DNA of 64,000 bases, from positions 1 to 64,000 of the forward strand of contig JAQSDU010000011.1 in assembly GCA_029946065.1 (NCBI GenBank), in the 5' to 3' direction. The notes below the pieces were generated by a model that was given only the letters and a program-made list of their open reading frames with translations, made no database searches and had not been told where the DNA came from. This DNA is from Flavobacterium sp. (lineage in GTDB: Bacteria > Bacteroidota > Bacteroidia > Flavobacteriales > Flavobacteriaceae). Shown one piece after another: positions 31,701 through 40,976 of this stretch. Within the stretch, counting starts at the first letter, position 1; every line of letters starts with the position of its first letter. Made by a program: the position numbers and the translations under genes.

Positions 31701-33155
31701 ATGAAAAAGATATTAACACTATGTATATGTATCGCATATACCCTTACTTCAAATGCTCAAACTGCCGATAAGAAATGGAACATTGGTGTTCATGGCGGCT
31801 TAACACAATACAACGGTGACCTAGGTAGAAGTTTTTACAAGACAGACGCGACCATGTATGGTTTTGGCGGATTATCCGTGTCTAGATATTTAGGTAAGCT
31901 TATGGATGCCAACTTATTATTGACAAAAGGAACTATTGGTTATCACAAAGACGCAGTTGGCTTTAAAAGCGATTTTAATGCGGTTTCTTTTAACCTGCGT
32001 TTCAACCTTACGGCACCAGAATACATCATCCGTCCTTATGTATTGGCTGGAGTTGGCGTAATTCTTTTTGACAACCAAATCAATTTTGACCAAGACAGAA
32101 TTGATTATGCCTTGCCAACTGCCGGAGCTGGAATCAATTTTAGGTTGTCACCCGAAATAATGCTGAACCTTCAAGAAACTTTTTCGTTTTCGAACAAAGA
32201 CAGAAGGGATGGTGTTGAAGCAGGTGAAAATGACAGCTACCTATCCCACATGGTTGGATTGACTTTTAATCTTGGTAGTATTAAAGATGCTGATAAGGAT
32301 GGTGTTTCGGATAAAAAAGACAAATGTCCGGATACACCGGCAGGAATTACAGTCGATAAAAAAGGATGTCCACTAGATCGCGATAATGATGGTGTTGCCG
32401 ATTATCTTGACAGTTGTCCTGATGTTTTAGGAACAGTAGCATTAAACGGCTGTCCAGATAAAGACAATGATGGTATCACTGATACGGAAGACAGATGCCC
32501 GGAACAAGCTGGAACAAAAGCACTAAAAGGTTGCCCGGATGCTGATAATGATGGTGTTGCAGATTTGGATGACAAATGTCCGAACACAAAAGCCGGAAGT
32601 CGTGTAGATGCAAGTGGTTGTATCATGGATAGCGACAATGATGGTGTGATGGACGACGAAGACCGTTGCCCTGAAACAGCAGGTCCGATTGCTTTAAAAG
32701 GTTGTCCTGACACTGATGGAGATGGCGTTGCCAATGTTGATGACAGATGTCCTGAAGTTAAAGGTACTATTGCCAATAAAGGCTGCCCGGAAATCACAAA
32801 ACAGGATGCTGTGCGTATTACTTACCTTGGAAGCAAAATTTTCTTTGAGAACAATAGTGACAAACTTAAAGTAGCTTCATTGTCGCAACTTGATGAATTG
32901 ACAAAAATTTTATACAAATATGAAGGTGCCAATCTGGTTATTGAAGGCTATACAGACAGCAATGGCTCAGATGCATTTAATTTGAACCTATCCCAAAAAC
33001 GTACCGAGTCTGTTAGAAATTATTTAATAGAAAAAGGTATTAATGCCGCAAGGTTAACCGGCATCGGAAAAGGCGAAAGCAATCCTATAGCGAGCAATAA
33101 AACTTCATTAGGACGTGCTAAAAATCGTAGGGTAGAATTGAAAACAAACTATTAG
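31701..33155 (+). CDS. OmpA-family outer membrane protein with TSP3 repeats
   Basis: 484 residues. Signal peptide MKKILTLCICIAYTLTSNAQ; N-terminal eight-strand barrel-like region (about 25-195); a run of thrombospondin type 3 calcium-binding repeats at about 195-360 (DADKDGVSDKKDKCPDT and several relatives, each with D-x-D-x-D-G and a Cys); C-terminal OmpA peptidoglycan-binding domain with NLVIEGYTDSNGSD and LGRAKNRRVEL. It anchors the outer membrane to the cell wall. Possibly co-transcribed with the DJ-1 gene, ended by the terminator at 33208. Confidence 0.92.
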   Translation: MKKILTLCICIAYTLTSNAQTADKKWNIGVHGGLTQYNGDLGRSFYKTDATMYGFGGLSVSRYLGKLMDANLLLTKGTIGYHKDAVGFKSDFNAVSFNLRFNLTAPEYIIRPYVLAGVGVILFDNQINFDQDRIDYALPTAGAGINFRLSPEIMLNLQETFSFSNKDRRDGVEAGENDSYLSHMVGLTFNLGSIKDADKDGVSDKKDKCPDTPAGITVDKKGCPLDRDNDGVADYLDSCPDVLGTVALNGCPDKDNDGITDTEDRCPEQAGTKALKGCPDADNDGVADLDDKCPNTKAGSRVDASGCIMDSDNDGVMDDEDRCPETAGPIALKGCPDTDGDGVANVDDRCPEVKGTIANKGCPEITKQDAVRITYLGSKIFFENNSDKLKVASLSQLDELTKILYKYEGANLVIEGYTDSNGSDAFNLNLSQKRTESVRNYLIEKGINAARLTGIGKGESNPIASNKTSLGRAKNRRVELKTNY

Positions 33156-33207
33156 AAGATTTTCGAAAGCTTATTAAGAAATCAATATTCATAAATTATA
33201 AATGAGG

Positions 33208-33246
33208 TAAAATGACTATCATAACGACAGTCATTTTATCTTTTTA
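33208..33246 (+). terminator. terminator after ompA-like gene
   Basis: TAAAATGACT and AGTCATTTTA arms, an 11-base loop, then a T run. It lies 52 bases past the OmpA stop. Confidence 0.82.
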
Positions 33247-33278
33247 AAATTATGCAATAGCAATTAAAATTTAATAAA

Positions 33279-34313
33279 ATGATACAAGTCAAAAAAGAAG
33301 GGGTAATACTCGCAAAGACGTTATTTGTATTCGAAAATGAAGGGGTGCTGAATCCTGCCGCAATACGCGAAGGCAATTTTGTACATCTATTTTATCGTGC
33401 AGTTAGTGAAGGCAATCATTCCAGTATTGGTTATTGCAGATTAGAAGGGCCGCTAAGAGTAGCGCATCGCAATAAAAAACCATTACTGATTCCGGAATTC
33501 GATTACGAATGCCAAGGTATGGAAGATCCAAGGATTGTAAAAATAGAAGACTTGTACTACCTTACTTATACTGCTTATGATGGTATCAATGCTTTGGGAT
33601 GTCTTGCGGTTTCCGAAGACTTAGTCCATTTTGAAAAAAAAGGAATCATCGTCCCACAAATCAGTTTTGCAGCATTTCATAAACTGGCAGAGAAAGAGAG
33701 CCCTATCAATGAAAAATATTTCCGCTATAACCAGCACAATAGTATGTTAGAGAAAAACCCGGAGCAATATTTGGTTTGGGACAAGAATGTTATTTTCTTT
33801 CCACGGAAGATCAAAGACAAATTTTACTTTCTGCACCGCATCAAGCCTGAAATCCAAATTGTAGTTGGAGTAGCCCATTTAAAAGACATCACGGCAGCGT
33901 TTTACAAAGATTATTTCAACCATTTTAATGACCATGTGGTGCTTACCTCAAGATTCGACCACGAAATAAGTTACATCGGTGGCGGTTGTCCTCCAATAGA
34001 AACCGAACAAGGATGGTTATTGATTTATCATGGTGTCAAAGATGGTCTCGATGGCTATATCTATTCAGCTTGTGCCGCTTTGCTCGACCTTGAAAATCCG
34101 CAGCAAGAAATCGCCCGACTCCCATATCCACTGTTCAAACCAGAATTGAATTGGGAACTTAAAGGCGAGGTCAACAATGTCTGCTTTCCATCAGGTGCCG
34201 TAGTTTTTGACGACACGTTATATATATATTACGGCGCTGCAGACGAGCGTATTGCTTGTGCTTCTGTTTCATTTTCTGGATTGGCAAATGAATTAATACT
34301 TTATAAAAAATAA
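33279..34313 (+). CDS. GH130 family glycosidase/phosphorylase
   Basis: 344 residues, cytoplasmic (no signal). Five-bladed propeller family GH130: LNPAAIREGNFVHLFYRAV, then QGMEDPRIVKIEDLYYLTYT with the conserved E-D-P-R, and GGGCPPIETEQGWLLIYHGV. GH130 enzymes are mannoside phosphorylases or beta-1,2-mannosidases, and the position of phosphate-binding residues cannot be judged here. It ends one base before the glycosyltransferase gene, so the two act together, perhaps in making or recycling a mannose-containing polymer. Confidence 0.86.
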   Translation: MIQVKKEGVILAKTLFVFENEGVLNPAAIREGNFVHLFYRAVSEGNHSSIGYCRLEGPLRVAHRNKKPLLIPEFDYECQGMEDPRIVKIEDLYYLTYTAYDGINALGCLAVSEDLVHFEKKGIIVPQISFAAFHKLAEKESPINEKYFRYNQHNSMLEKNPEQYLVWDKNVIFFPRKIKDKFYFLHRIKPEIQIVVGVAHLKDITAAFYKDYFNHFNDHVVLTSRFDHEISYIGGGCPPIETEQGWLLIYHGVKDGLDGYIYSACAALLDLENPQQEIARLPYPLFKPELNWELKGEVNNVCFPSGAVVFDDTLYIYYGAADERIACASVSFSGLANELILYKK

Positions 34314-34314
34314 G

Positions 34315-36687
34315 ATGATAAATAAAATAAGATCAAATCGCAATTATAGATTACCTACTACGAACAATACGGGATTTAGTACCGACAAAGTGCCAAGTGC
34401 CATGATGGACGATGAGCACTTGCCTGAAATTTTAGTGATTACGTCGTTTCCGCCTCGTGAATGCGGTATTGCAACCTATTCGCAGGATTTGATAGGGGCA
34501 TTAAATAATAAATTTCAAGATACTTTTAAGCTTAAAGTTGCCGCTTTAGAAAACCGGAATGAAAAGCATACCTATAGCGATGAGGTACTATATGTTTTAG
34601 AAACAGACAATCAAAAATCATATTGGAAATTGGCAGAAAACATCAATAGTAATCATGCCATAGCACTGGTACTTATTCAACATGAATTTGGATTATTCCG
34701 AACCAATGAAGCAGACTTTATGAAATTTTTAAAGGCGATAAACAAATTAGTTATCATTGTTTTTCATACTGTACTACCAAATCCTAATGCTGCATTGAAA
34801 GCAAATGTCTTAGAAATGAACAATGTAGTTGAGACATTCATGGTGATGACGAAAGCATCGGCAAAAATACTCAGCCGGGATTATGGCATTGCAGACAATA
34901 AAATTACTGTTATTCCACATGGTACGCATTTGGTAAAACATACATCCAAAAAGACTTTAAAAGATAAATATAATTTGTCCGGCAGGAAAGTGATTTCAAC
35001 ATTCGGCTTGCTGAGTTCCGGAAAATCGATTGAAACTACTTTAGAGGCAATGCCAGTAATTATTGCGAACAACCCTGATGTATTATTCCTGATAATCGGC
35101 AAAACACATCCATCCGTAATCAAAAACGAAGGGGAAGCATACCGTCATGCACTAGACCACAAAATTAAAATGTTAGGAATACAGCAGCATGTACAATTTA
35201 TCAATACATATTTACCGCTAGAACAATTACTTGATTATTTACAGCTAACAGATATATACCTGTTTACTTCAAAAGATCCAAATCAGGCAGTTAGTGGGAC
35301 GTTTTCTTATGCGATTAGCTGCGGTTGCCCTGTAATTTCTACTCCAATTCCGCATGCTTGTGAACTATTAGGTGATGGTAATGGAAGCATTATTGGTTTC
35401 GGAGATTCGACAGAATTAGAAAGACAAGTAGTGCGCCTTTTGGGCAATCCCCAACTGTGCAAAGAAATTTCAGCCAACGGCATACACAAGATGGCACCAA
35501 CTGCTTGGGAAAATACGGCTATCGCCCACGCCATGTTGTTTGAGAATGAACTTGGTAAAAAAATAAAATTGCATTATAAGAAACCGGCAATCAATCTGAA
35601 TCATTTTAAGGCGTTAACTTCACCATTCGCAATGATACAGTTCTCGAAAATTAACCAACCCGACCTTAAAAGCGGTTATACACTCGACGACAATTCACGG
35701 GCTTTGGTAGCGATGTGTCAACATTTTACATTGACGCAACTTCCTGAAGATTTGGATTACATAGATAAATATTACAAATTCATACATTTTTGCCAGCAGC
35801 AAGATGGTACATTTTTGAATTATGTCGATGATGATAAAAAATTCACCGATCAGAACAGTGAAAACCTCGAAGATGCCAATGGAAGGGCAATTTGGGCTTT
35901 AGGTTTTATGATTGCGATGGGGGAGTTGTTGCCAAAAAAAATGGTAACCGAAGCTACACAAACGATGCAGTTAGCATTGGTCAATGTTACTGCAATGCAT
36001 TCGACAAGAGCTATGGCATTTGCAATAAAAGGCATGTGTTATAGTAATAGCAAAGGCAACAATTTTGAAAATACAAGACTGATAAAACTACTCTCAAACA
36101 GATTGGTTCAGATGTACCGCCACGAATCAAAAACAGATTGGCATTGGTTTGAAAGCTACCTGACTTATGGCAACAGCATTCTGCCAGAAGCTTTGCTTTG
36201 TGCCTATCTGGCTACCGGTGAAGTAATTTATAAAGAAATTGCTAAAACATCATTTGACTTTCTGCTTTCAAAAATAATTATCGGCAACAGCATAAAAGTT
36301 ATTTCGAATAAGGGCTGGTTGCACAATAACGCGACTGATAACATTAAAGCAATCGGTGGAGAACAGCCTATTGATGTGGCTTATACAATTCTGGCATTGG
36401 CAAGGTTTTATGATACTTTCAAAAGCGATCGTTACCTTCAAAATATGGAAACAGCTTTTAGTTGGTTTTTGGGAAACAATCATTTGCACCAGATCATCTA
36501 TAACCCTTGTACCGGTGGTTGTTATGACGGCCTTGAAGACCATTACGTCAATCTCAATCAAGGCGCCGAGTCAACTGTTAGTTATCTGATGGCACGTTTA
36601 ACAGTCGAAAAATATATCCGAAGGAAAACTGAAGATAAGACAAACATCCACCATAATTTAATCTATACTAAAATTGAAGCCTTATGA
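34315..36687 (+). CDS. GT4-type glycosyltransferase with C-terminal helical domain
   Basis: 790 residues. The N-terminal half (about 35-410) is a GT-B glycosyltransferase: PPRECGIATYSQDLIGAL near residue 47, VIPHGTH, STFGLLSSGKS and the C-terminal Rossmann motif DPNQAVSGTFSYAISCGCPV. The C-terminal half (about 430-770) is an alpha/alpha-barrel-like region (DDNSRALVAMC, LEDANGRAIWALG, GGEQPIDVAYTILAL), as in glycosidase-like domains. The fusion with upstream GH130 suggests coupled synthesis and trimming of a glycan. It overlaps the following small gene by four bases. Confidence 0.84.
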   Translation: MINKIRSNRNYRLPTTNNTGFSTDKVPSAMMDDEHLPEILVITSFPPRECGIATYSQDLIGALNNKFQDTFKLKVAALENRNEKHTYSDEVLYVLETDNQKSYWKLAENINSNHAIALVLIQHEFGLFRTNEADFMKFLKAINKLVIIVFHTVLPNPNAALKANVLEMNNVVETFMVMTKASAKILSRDYGIADNKITVIPHGTHLVKHTSKKTLKDKYNLSGRKVISTFGLLSSGKSIETTLEAMPVIIANNPDVLFLIIGKTHPSVIKNEGEAYRHALDHKIKMLGIQQHVQFINTYLPLEQLLDYLQLTDIYLFTSKDPNQAVSGTFSYAISCGCPVISTPIPHACELLGDGNGSIIGFGDSTELERQVVRLLGNPQLCKEISANGIHKMAPTAWENTAIAHAMLFENELGKKIKLHYKKPAINLNHFKALTSPFAMIQFSKINQPDLKSGYTLDDNSRALVAMCQHFTLTQLPEDLDYIDKYYKFIHFCQQQDGTFLNYVDDDKKFTDQNSENLEDANGRAIWALGFMIAMGELLPKKMVTEATQTMQLALVNVTAMHSTRAMAFAIKGMCYSNSKGNNFENTRLIKLLSNRLVQMYRHESKTDWHWFESYLTYGNSILPEALLCAYLATGEVIYKEIAKTSFDFLLSKIIIGNSIKVISNKGWLHNNATDNIKAIGGEQPIDVAYTILALARFYDTFKSDRYLQNMETAFSWFLGNNHLHQIIYNPCTGGCYDGLEDHYVNLNQGAESTVSYLMARLTVEKYIRRKTEDKTNIHHNLIYTKIEAL

Positions 36688-37016
36688 AAAAGCCAGATCC
36701 CAAAACACCAAAAACGCAGGAAGACCAATTAGCAAACATGCATTATCCACCGGCAGAAGATATTTTTAATAAGCTTCACGAAGCGACCGAAATTGATCCG
36801 GAAGATATTTCGAAAAATAAAAATGAAGTGCGAAAAAGCAATACGAATTGGAATGAAAAAGATTTCAAGCAAGACAAGTCAGGCTCCGATTTAGACATTC
36901 CGGGTGCAGAACTTGATGATGCTCAGGAAGCCACCGGTAGCGAAGACGAAGAAAATAACGGCTACAGCATTGGCGGTGATGACCACAATGATTTGGAAGA
37001 AAATCAAGGTGCTTAG
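36684..37016 (+). CDS. small acidic hydrophilic protein
   Basis: 110 residues, rich in Asp, Glu and Asn, probably disordered (for example DLDIPGAELDDAQEATGSED). No signal or known domain. The ATGA overlap with the glycosyltransferase gene couples its translation. Similar acidic proteins occur in stress clusters of Flavobacteria. The role is unknown. It faces the convergent mutase gene nine bases on. Confidence 0.6.
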   Translation: MKKPDPKTPKTQEDQLANMHYPPAEDIFNKLHEATEIDPEDISKNKNEVRKSNTNWNEKDFKQDKSGSDLDIPGAELDDAQEATGSEDEENNGYSIGGDDHNDLEENQGA

Positions 37017-37024
37017 GGATTGCG

Positions 37025-37630
37025 TCATAAATATTTTACATCCAGAATTTCCAAATCAATATCCATAGTATAAACCCTCGGCAGTCCTGTTGGGATGTTA
37101 ACTTCCGAAATGTCTTGTGGACTAATGTTCTCTAAATACATCATCAGCGCCCTCAGGCTATTGCCATGTGCAACAATCAGAATGTTTTTTCCCAGCTTTA
37201 ATTGGGGCTCAATTTCTGCCTGATAATAGGGAACGGTTCTGCCATAGGTCATTGCTAAACTTTCGCCGTCGGGCGGACAAACAGCATAACTGCGCCGCCA
37301 TATTTCCACCTGTTCAGCGCCGTATTTGTGTGTAGTTTCATCTTTATTGAGTCCTTGCAAACTGCCATACATTCTTTCGTTAAGGGCAATGTTTTTTACA
37401 ATCGGGATTTCGGTTTCCTTTAGTATTTCAAGAATAATCCGCAAGCTTTCCTGCGCTCTTATTAACATCGAGGTATAAGCCCTATCAAATTGATAAGCTT
37501 TCAGTTTGATGCCTGTTTGTCTCGCTTCTTCTTTTCCTAATGGTGTCAGACCAATATCCAAATTTCCTGTAAACCGGTTTTCCAGATTATAAATAGACTG
37601 TCCGTGCCTGACCAATACAAGTATTGCCAT
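37025..37630 (-). CDS. gpmA: 2,3-bisphosphoglycerate-dependent phosphoglycerate mutase-like protein
   Basis: 201 residues, histidine phosphatase fold. LVRHGQSIYNLENRFTG carries the phospho-His (His9), NERMYGSLQGLNKDET the catalytic Glu, and VAHGNSLRALMMYL the second His. It is shorter than typical E. coli GpmA (about 250) but keeps the mutase-type NERMYGSLQG loop, so glycolytic interconversion of 3- and 2-phosphoglycerate is likely. It is the only minus-strand gene in the island core. A minus-strand TAGCTTTG (37661-37654) can serve as its -7 box. Confidence 0.85.
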   Translation of the reverse strand: MAILVLVRHGQSIYNLENRFTGNLDIGLTPLGKEEARQTGIKLKAYQFDRAYTSMLIRAQESLRIILEILKETEIPIVKNIALNERMYGSLQGLNKDETTHKYGAEQVEIWRRSYAVCPPDGESLAMTYGRTVPYYQAEIEPQLKLGKNILIVAHGNSLRALMMYLENISPQDISEVNIPTGLPRVYTMDIDLEILDVKYL

Positions 37631-37683
37631 AATTTCTGAATTGTATTTACTGACAAAGCTAAGGACAGACGCTTCGCTAAAAT

Positions 37684-37749
37684 GTGTCTGAAATCACTTT
37701 ATAGGATGTTTTCTATCATTTTCAATAACTGACCATTATAGCACCTTTG
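37684..37749 (+). promoter_or_regulatory. Fnr/FixK-type dyad promoter 3 (mla operon)
   Basis: GTGTC-TGAA-ATCAC at 37684-37697, 19 bases, CATTT at 37717-37721, 23 bases, CTTTG at 37745-37749. The mlaE-like ATG lies 17 bases after the CTTTG. The dyad also lies 54 bases upstream of the divergent mutase gene and overlaps the outer part of its putative promoter. Confidence 0.8.
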
Positions 37750-37766
37750 CACTATAATCACAAGCT

Positions 37767-38525
37767 ATGGTCACTTACCTAAAAGACATTTTCGACGGAG
37801 CTGGTAAGTTGTCCTTATTCACCGGACGATTTTTCCGCGAAATTGTAAGACCGCCTTTTCAAATCAATGAATTCATAAGACAATGCTACGCTATTGGATA
37901 TAAAACATTGCCATTGGTTTCTATTACCGGATTCATAATGGGTTTGGTGCTTACAATCCAGTCAAGACCAACGATGTCAAAATTCGGTGCCGAATCCTGG
38001 TTGCCGAGTATGGTTTCGCTATCATTAATAAGGGAAATCGCTCCGGTAATCACAGCCTTAATCTGCGCAGGAAAAATTGCATCCGGAATTGGTGCCGAAT
38101 TGGGTTCGATGAAAGTTTCCGAACAAATCGATGCAATGGAAGTTTCGGCCATAAACCCATACAAATATTTGGTAGTAACGCGCATTTTGGCGACAACCAT
38201 TATGGTGCCGATATTGGTGTTTTATGCTGATGTCATTGGTATTTTCGGTAGTTACGTAGGCTATAATGTGCATGGAAGTTTAGGGCTTTTCCGTTATTTT
38301 TCTGAAGTAATCGAACACCTAGATTTTTTAGACCTGATGCCCGCCACAATCAAGACTTTCTTTTTCGGATTTTTCATCGGATTGATTGGCTGCTACAAAG
38401 GATTTAATGCGGCAAACGGAACAGCAAGTGTTGGTCTCGCTGCTAATTCTGCTGTAGTAACCGCTTCGCTTTCGATTTTTATCATTGATATGCTCGCCGT
38501 GCAGATAACCGATTTATTCTTCTGA
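37767..38525 (+). CDS. mlaE: MlaE family ABC transporter permease
   Basis: 252 residues with five to six transmembrane helices. It carries the family signature around SLIREIAPVITALICAGKIASGIGAELGSM (here split: REIAPVITAL, then GAELGSMKVSEQIDAMEV), the short cytosolic coupling segment typical of MlaE. It moves phospholipid between inner and outer membrane with MlaF and MlaD. First gene of an operon behind dyad promoter 3, two bases before the ATPase gene. Confidence 0.9.
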   Translation: MVTYLKDIFDGAGKLSLFTGRFFREIVRPPFQINEFIRQCYAIGYKTLPLVSITGFIMGLVLTIQSRPTMSKFGAESWLPSMVSLSLIREIAPVITALICAGKIASGIGAELGSMKVSEQIDAMEVSAINPYKYLVVTRILATTIMVPILVFYADVIGIFGSYVGYNVHGSLGLFRYFSEVIEHLDFLDLMPATIKTFFFGFFIGLIGCYKGFNAANGTASVGLAANSAVVTASLSIFIIDMLAVQITDLFF

Positions 38526-38527
38526 AA

Positions 38528-39262
38528 ATGAAAGACGAACCAATCATAGTAGTCAAAAACCTGCAAAAGTCTTTTGGCAAGAACAAAGTACTTAAAGGGA
38601 TTAATCTGTCTGTAAACAAAGGAGAGGATTTGGTAATACTTGGGCGTTCAGGTTCCGGAAAATCGGTGACCATCAAATGCCTTGTTGGTTTAATGGAATC
38701 AGACAAAGGACAAATGAAAGTTTTTGGTACTGACATCGCAAAACTCAATTACAAGCAGCTCAACACCATCAGGCTGCGTATCGGTTTTATGTTCCAAAGT
38801 GGCGCTTTATATGATTCAATGTCGGTATCTGACAATCTGGCTTTTACACTCAAACACCACACGCCACATTTATCTGATGAAGAAGTCGAAAAACAAATTA
38901 TAGAAGCGCTGGAAAGTGTCGGTTTGGCCGAAGCTATCGATAAAATGCCTTCCGAATTATCAGGCGGGATGATCAAACGTATTGGCTTAGCAAGAACCTT
39001 AATCATAAAGCCTGAAATCATTTTATATGACGAACCCACTGCCGGATTGGATACCATTACCGCTAAGGAAATTAGCGAATTGATATTATCCGTTCAGAAA
39101 AAATATAAAACAACATCCATAATCATCACACACGATATCGCCTGTGCAAAAATGACTGGTAACCGCATTATGATTTTAAAAGACGGCGTCATCAATGCAG
39201 AAGGCACTTATTCAGAATTAGAAAACAGTCAGGACGAATGGGTGCGCTCATTCTTTATTTAA
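38528..39262 (+). CDS. mlaF: MlaF family ABC transporter ATP-binding protein
   Basis: 244 residues. Walker A LGRSGSGKSVT, Q-loop IGFMFQSGALYDSMSV, signature LSGGMIKRIGLARTL, Walker B IILYDEPTAGLD and switch IIITHD. The GALYD and SGGM variants are those of MlaF/Mce-type ATPases. It powers lipid transport through MlaE. Tightly linked (2-base and 11-base gaps) to its partners. Confidence 0.92.
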   Translation: MKDEPIIVVKNLQKSFGKNKVLKGINLSVNKGEDLVILGRSGSGKSVTIKCLVGLMESDKGQMKVFGTDIAKLNYKQLNTIRLRIGFMFQSGALYDSMSVSDNLAFTLKHHTPHLSDEEVEKQIIEALESVGLAEAIDKMPSELSGGMIKRIGLARTLIIKPEIILYDEPTAGLDTITAKEISELILSVQKKYKTTSIIITHDIACAKMTGNRIMILKDGVINAEGTYSELENSQDEWVRSFFI

Positions 39263-39273
39263 AATAAAGTATC

Positions 39274-40233
39274 ATGAAGCAGAAAAATTCAAATTATACC
39301 TGGAAATTGGGAATGTTCGTCATCATTGGACTATCGGCATTTTTTGTAACGATATATTTCATCGGTAAAAGCCAGAATCTTTTTGGTTCGACATTTTACC
39401 TGAAATCGAAATTTAAAAATGTAAGCGGACTCAAAGTAGGCAATAACGTGCTTTTGTCGGGCATCAATATCGGCACTGTAAAAGACATTGCATTTGTATC
39501 GGATTCTGCAGTTGTTGTTGGTTTGGTGATTAGGAGCGAAATACAGCAATATATCAAAACTGATGCGGTGACTAGCATTGGCTCTGATGGATTAATGGGC
39601 GATAAAGTGGTGACGATTTCGCCGGGATCAGCCTCTGATAAAATGATCGAAGACAATGCAACTATTGCTTCAGTAGAAGCGATTGAAATCCAAGATTTGA
39701 TGTCGGGACTGAAAAAAAGCGTTGACAATGCCGAGATTATTACCAAGCAACTTTCGGAATTCAGCTATAAAATTAACAATGGAAAAGGAGCACTTTCAAA
39801 AGTACTTACCGATGAAGCATTTGCGAAAAGCATCGACAGAACGCTTGCGAATCTGGAAACAGGAACTGATGAATTTGTGGTTTTTACTAAAAACATGAAC
39901 GATAAGGATGGCACATTATCAAAGTTGATGACCGATCCATCTTATGCCAACAGCATTAAGAAAACACTGTCAGGATTTGAAAAAAGTGCCGCCGACATCA
40001 ATGTTTTTACCGCTAAACTCAATAGCGAAAAAGGAATCGTCGGCAAATTACTAACAGACGAAAAATTAGCCAGTTCACTTGATTCAACTATGTTAAACCT
40101 TCAAACTGCAACCTACAAACTCAATGAGATTGAGGAAGCGGCAAAACATAATTTTCTTTTAAGAGGCTATTTTAAAAAACAGGAAAAAGCCAAGGCCAAG
40201 AAGAAAGCAGCATTGGAGAAAGCAAGCAAATGA
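39274..40233 (+). CDS. mlaD: MlaD family lipid-binding protein
   Basis: 319 residues. N-terminal transmembrane anchor (LGMFVIIGLSAFFVTIYFIG), one MCE domain (YLKSKFKNVSGLKVGNNVLL to GDKVVTISPG) and a long helical tail with three related repeats (KGALSKVLTDEAF, DGTLSKLMTDPSY, KGIVGKLLTDEKL), longer than E. coli MlaD. The tail ends in a Lys/Ala-rich stretch. It forms the periplasmic ring of the transporter. Confidence 0.9.
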   Translation: MKQKNSNYTWKLGMFVIIGLSAFFVTIYFIGKSQNLFGSTFYLKSKFKNVSGLKVGNNVLLSGINIGTVKDIAFVSDSAVVVGLVIRSEIQQYIKTDAVTSIGSDGLMGDKVVTISPGSASDKMIEDNATIASVEAIEIQDLMSGLKKSVDNAEIITKQLSEFSYKINNGKGALSKVLTDEAFAKSIDRTLANLETGTDEFVVFTKNMNDKDGTLSKLMTDPSYANSIKKTLSGFEKSAADINVFTAKLNSEKGIVGKLLTDEKLASSLDSTMLNLQTATYKLNEIEEAAKHNFLLRGYFKKQEKAKAKKKAALEKASK

Positions 40234-40274
40234 TTCTATTCAACAAAAACAAAATTTCTAATATAGCATAGCCT

Positions 40275-40976
40275 ATGTGTTTTTCAGCCACAGCAAGTTT
40301 CGGTGCAGGCATTGTACTCACCGCCATCGGTGTCGCATCAATTAAAAAAGTGCAGCACCGGTCACAATTTTTATTTGCAGCCATTCCGTTGCTATTTGCA
40401 ATACAGCAATGTTCAGAAGGGATTTTATGGTTAACGCTGCCATATCCCGAATTGCAATACCTTCAAAAAAACACTACTTTCTTTTTTCTGATTTTTGCAC
40501 AGATTATTTGGCCGTTGTATGTGCCCATAGCGATTTTGTTTCTTGAAAAGGAAAAGACACGCAAAAACATACAACGGGTTATGGTTGGCGTTGGTGTGCT
40601 GGTTTCCGGCTATCTTACTTATTGTCTTTTTACTTATGAAGTGCATGCCGAAATAGATTGCTATCATATCGCTTACATTCAGTCTTACCCTGAAAAATTC
40701 CGCATTTGGGGCGGACTGCTATACATTATTGCGACCATTGCGCCGCCATTCTTTTCGCACATTAAACGCATGTGGCTGCTCGGCATTACAGTTTTCATTT
40801 CCTACCTCATAACAACATTATTTTACGAAAACTATCTTGTTTCGGTATGGTGCTTTTTCGCTTCGGTAATCAGCATTTCTGTCTGGGTTATTATGTGTGA
40901 AATCAAAACAGCCACTCGCACAGCAATTAATAAAAACCTGCATCATAAAAATAACCTTTTAAAAAACAAATCATGA
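40275..40976 (+). CDS. DUF6629 membrane protein
   Basis: 233 residues with about seven transmembrane helices. The start MCFSATASFGAG is the hallmark of DUF6629. Further helices include LFAAIPLLFAIQQCSEGILW. The family is uncharacterised. It lies 41 bases after mlaD and overlaps the dehydrogenase gene by four bases, so it belongs to the mla operon and is presumably controlled with it. Confidence 0.78.
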   Translation: MCFSATASFGAGIVLTAIGVASIKKVQHRSQFLFAAIPLLFAIQQCSEGILWLTLPYPELQYLQKNTTFFFLIFAQIIWPLYVPIAILFLEKEKTRKNIQRVMVGVGVLVSGYLTYCLFTYEVHAEIDCYHIAYIQSYPEKFRIWGGLLYIIATIAPPFFSHIKRMWLLGITVFISYLITTLFYENYLVSVWCFFASVISISVWVIMCEIKTATRTAINKNLHHKNNLLKNKS

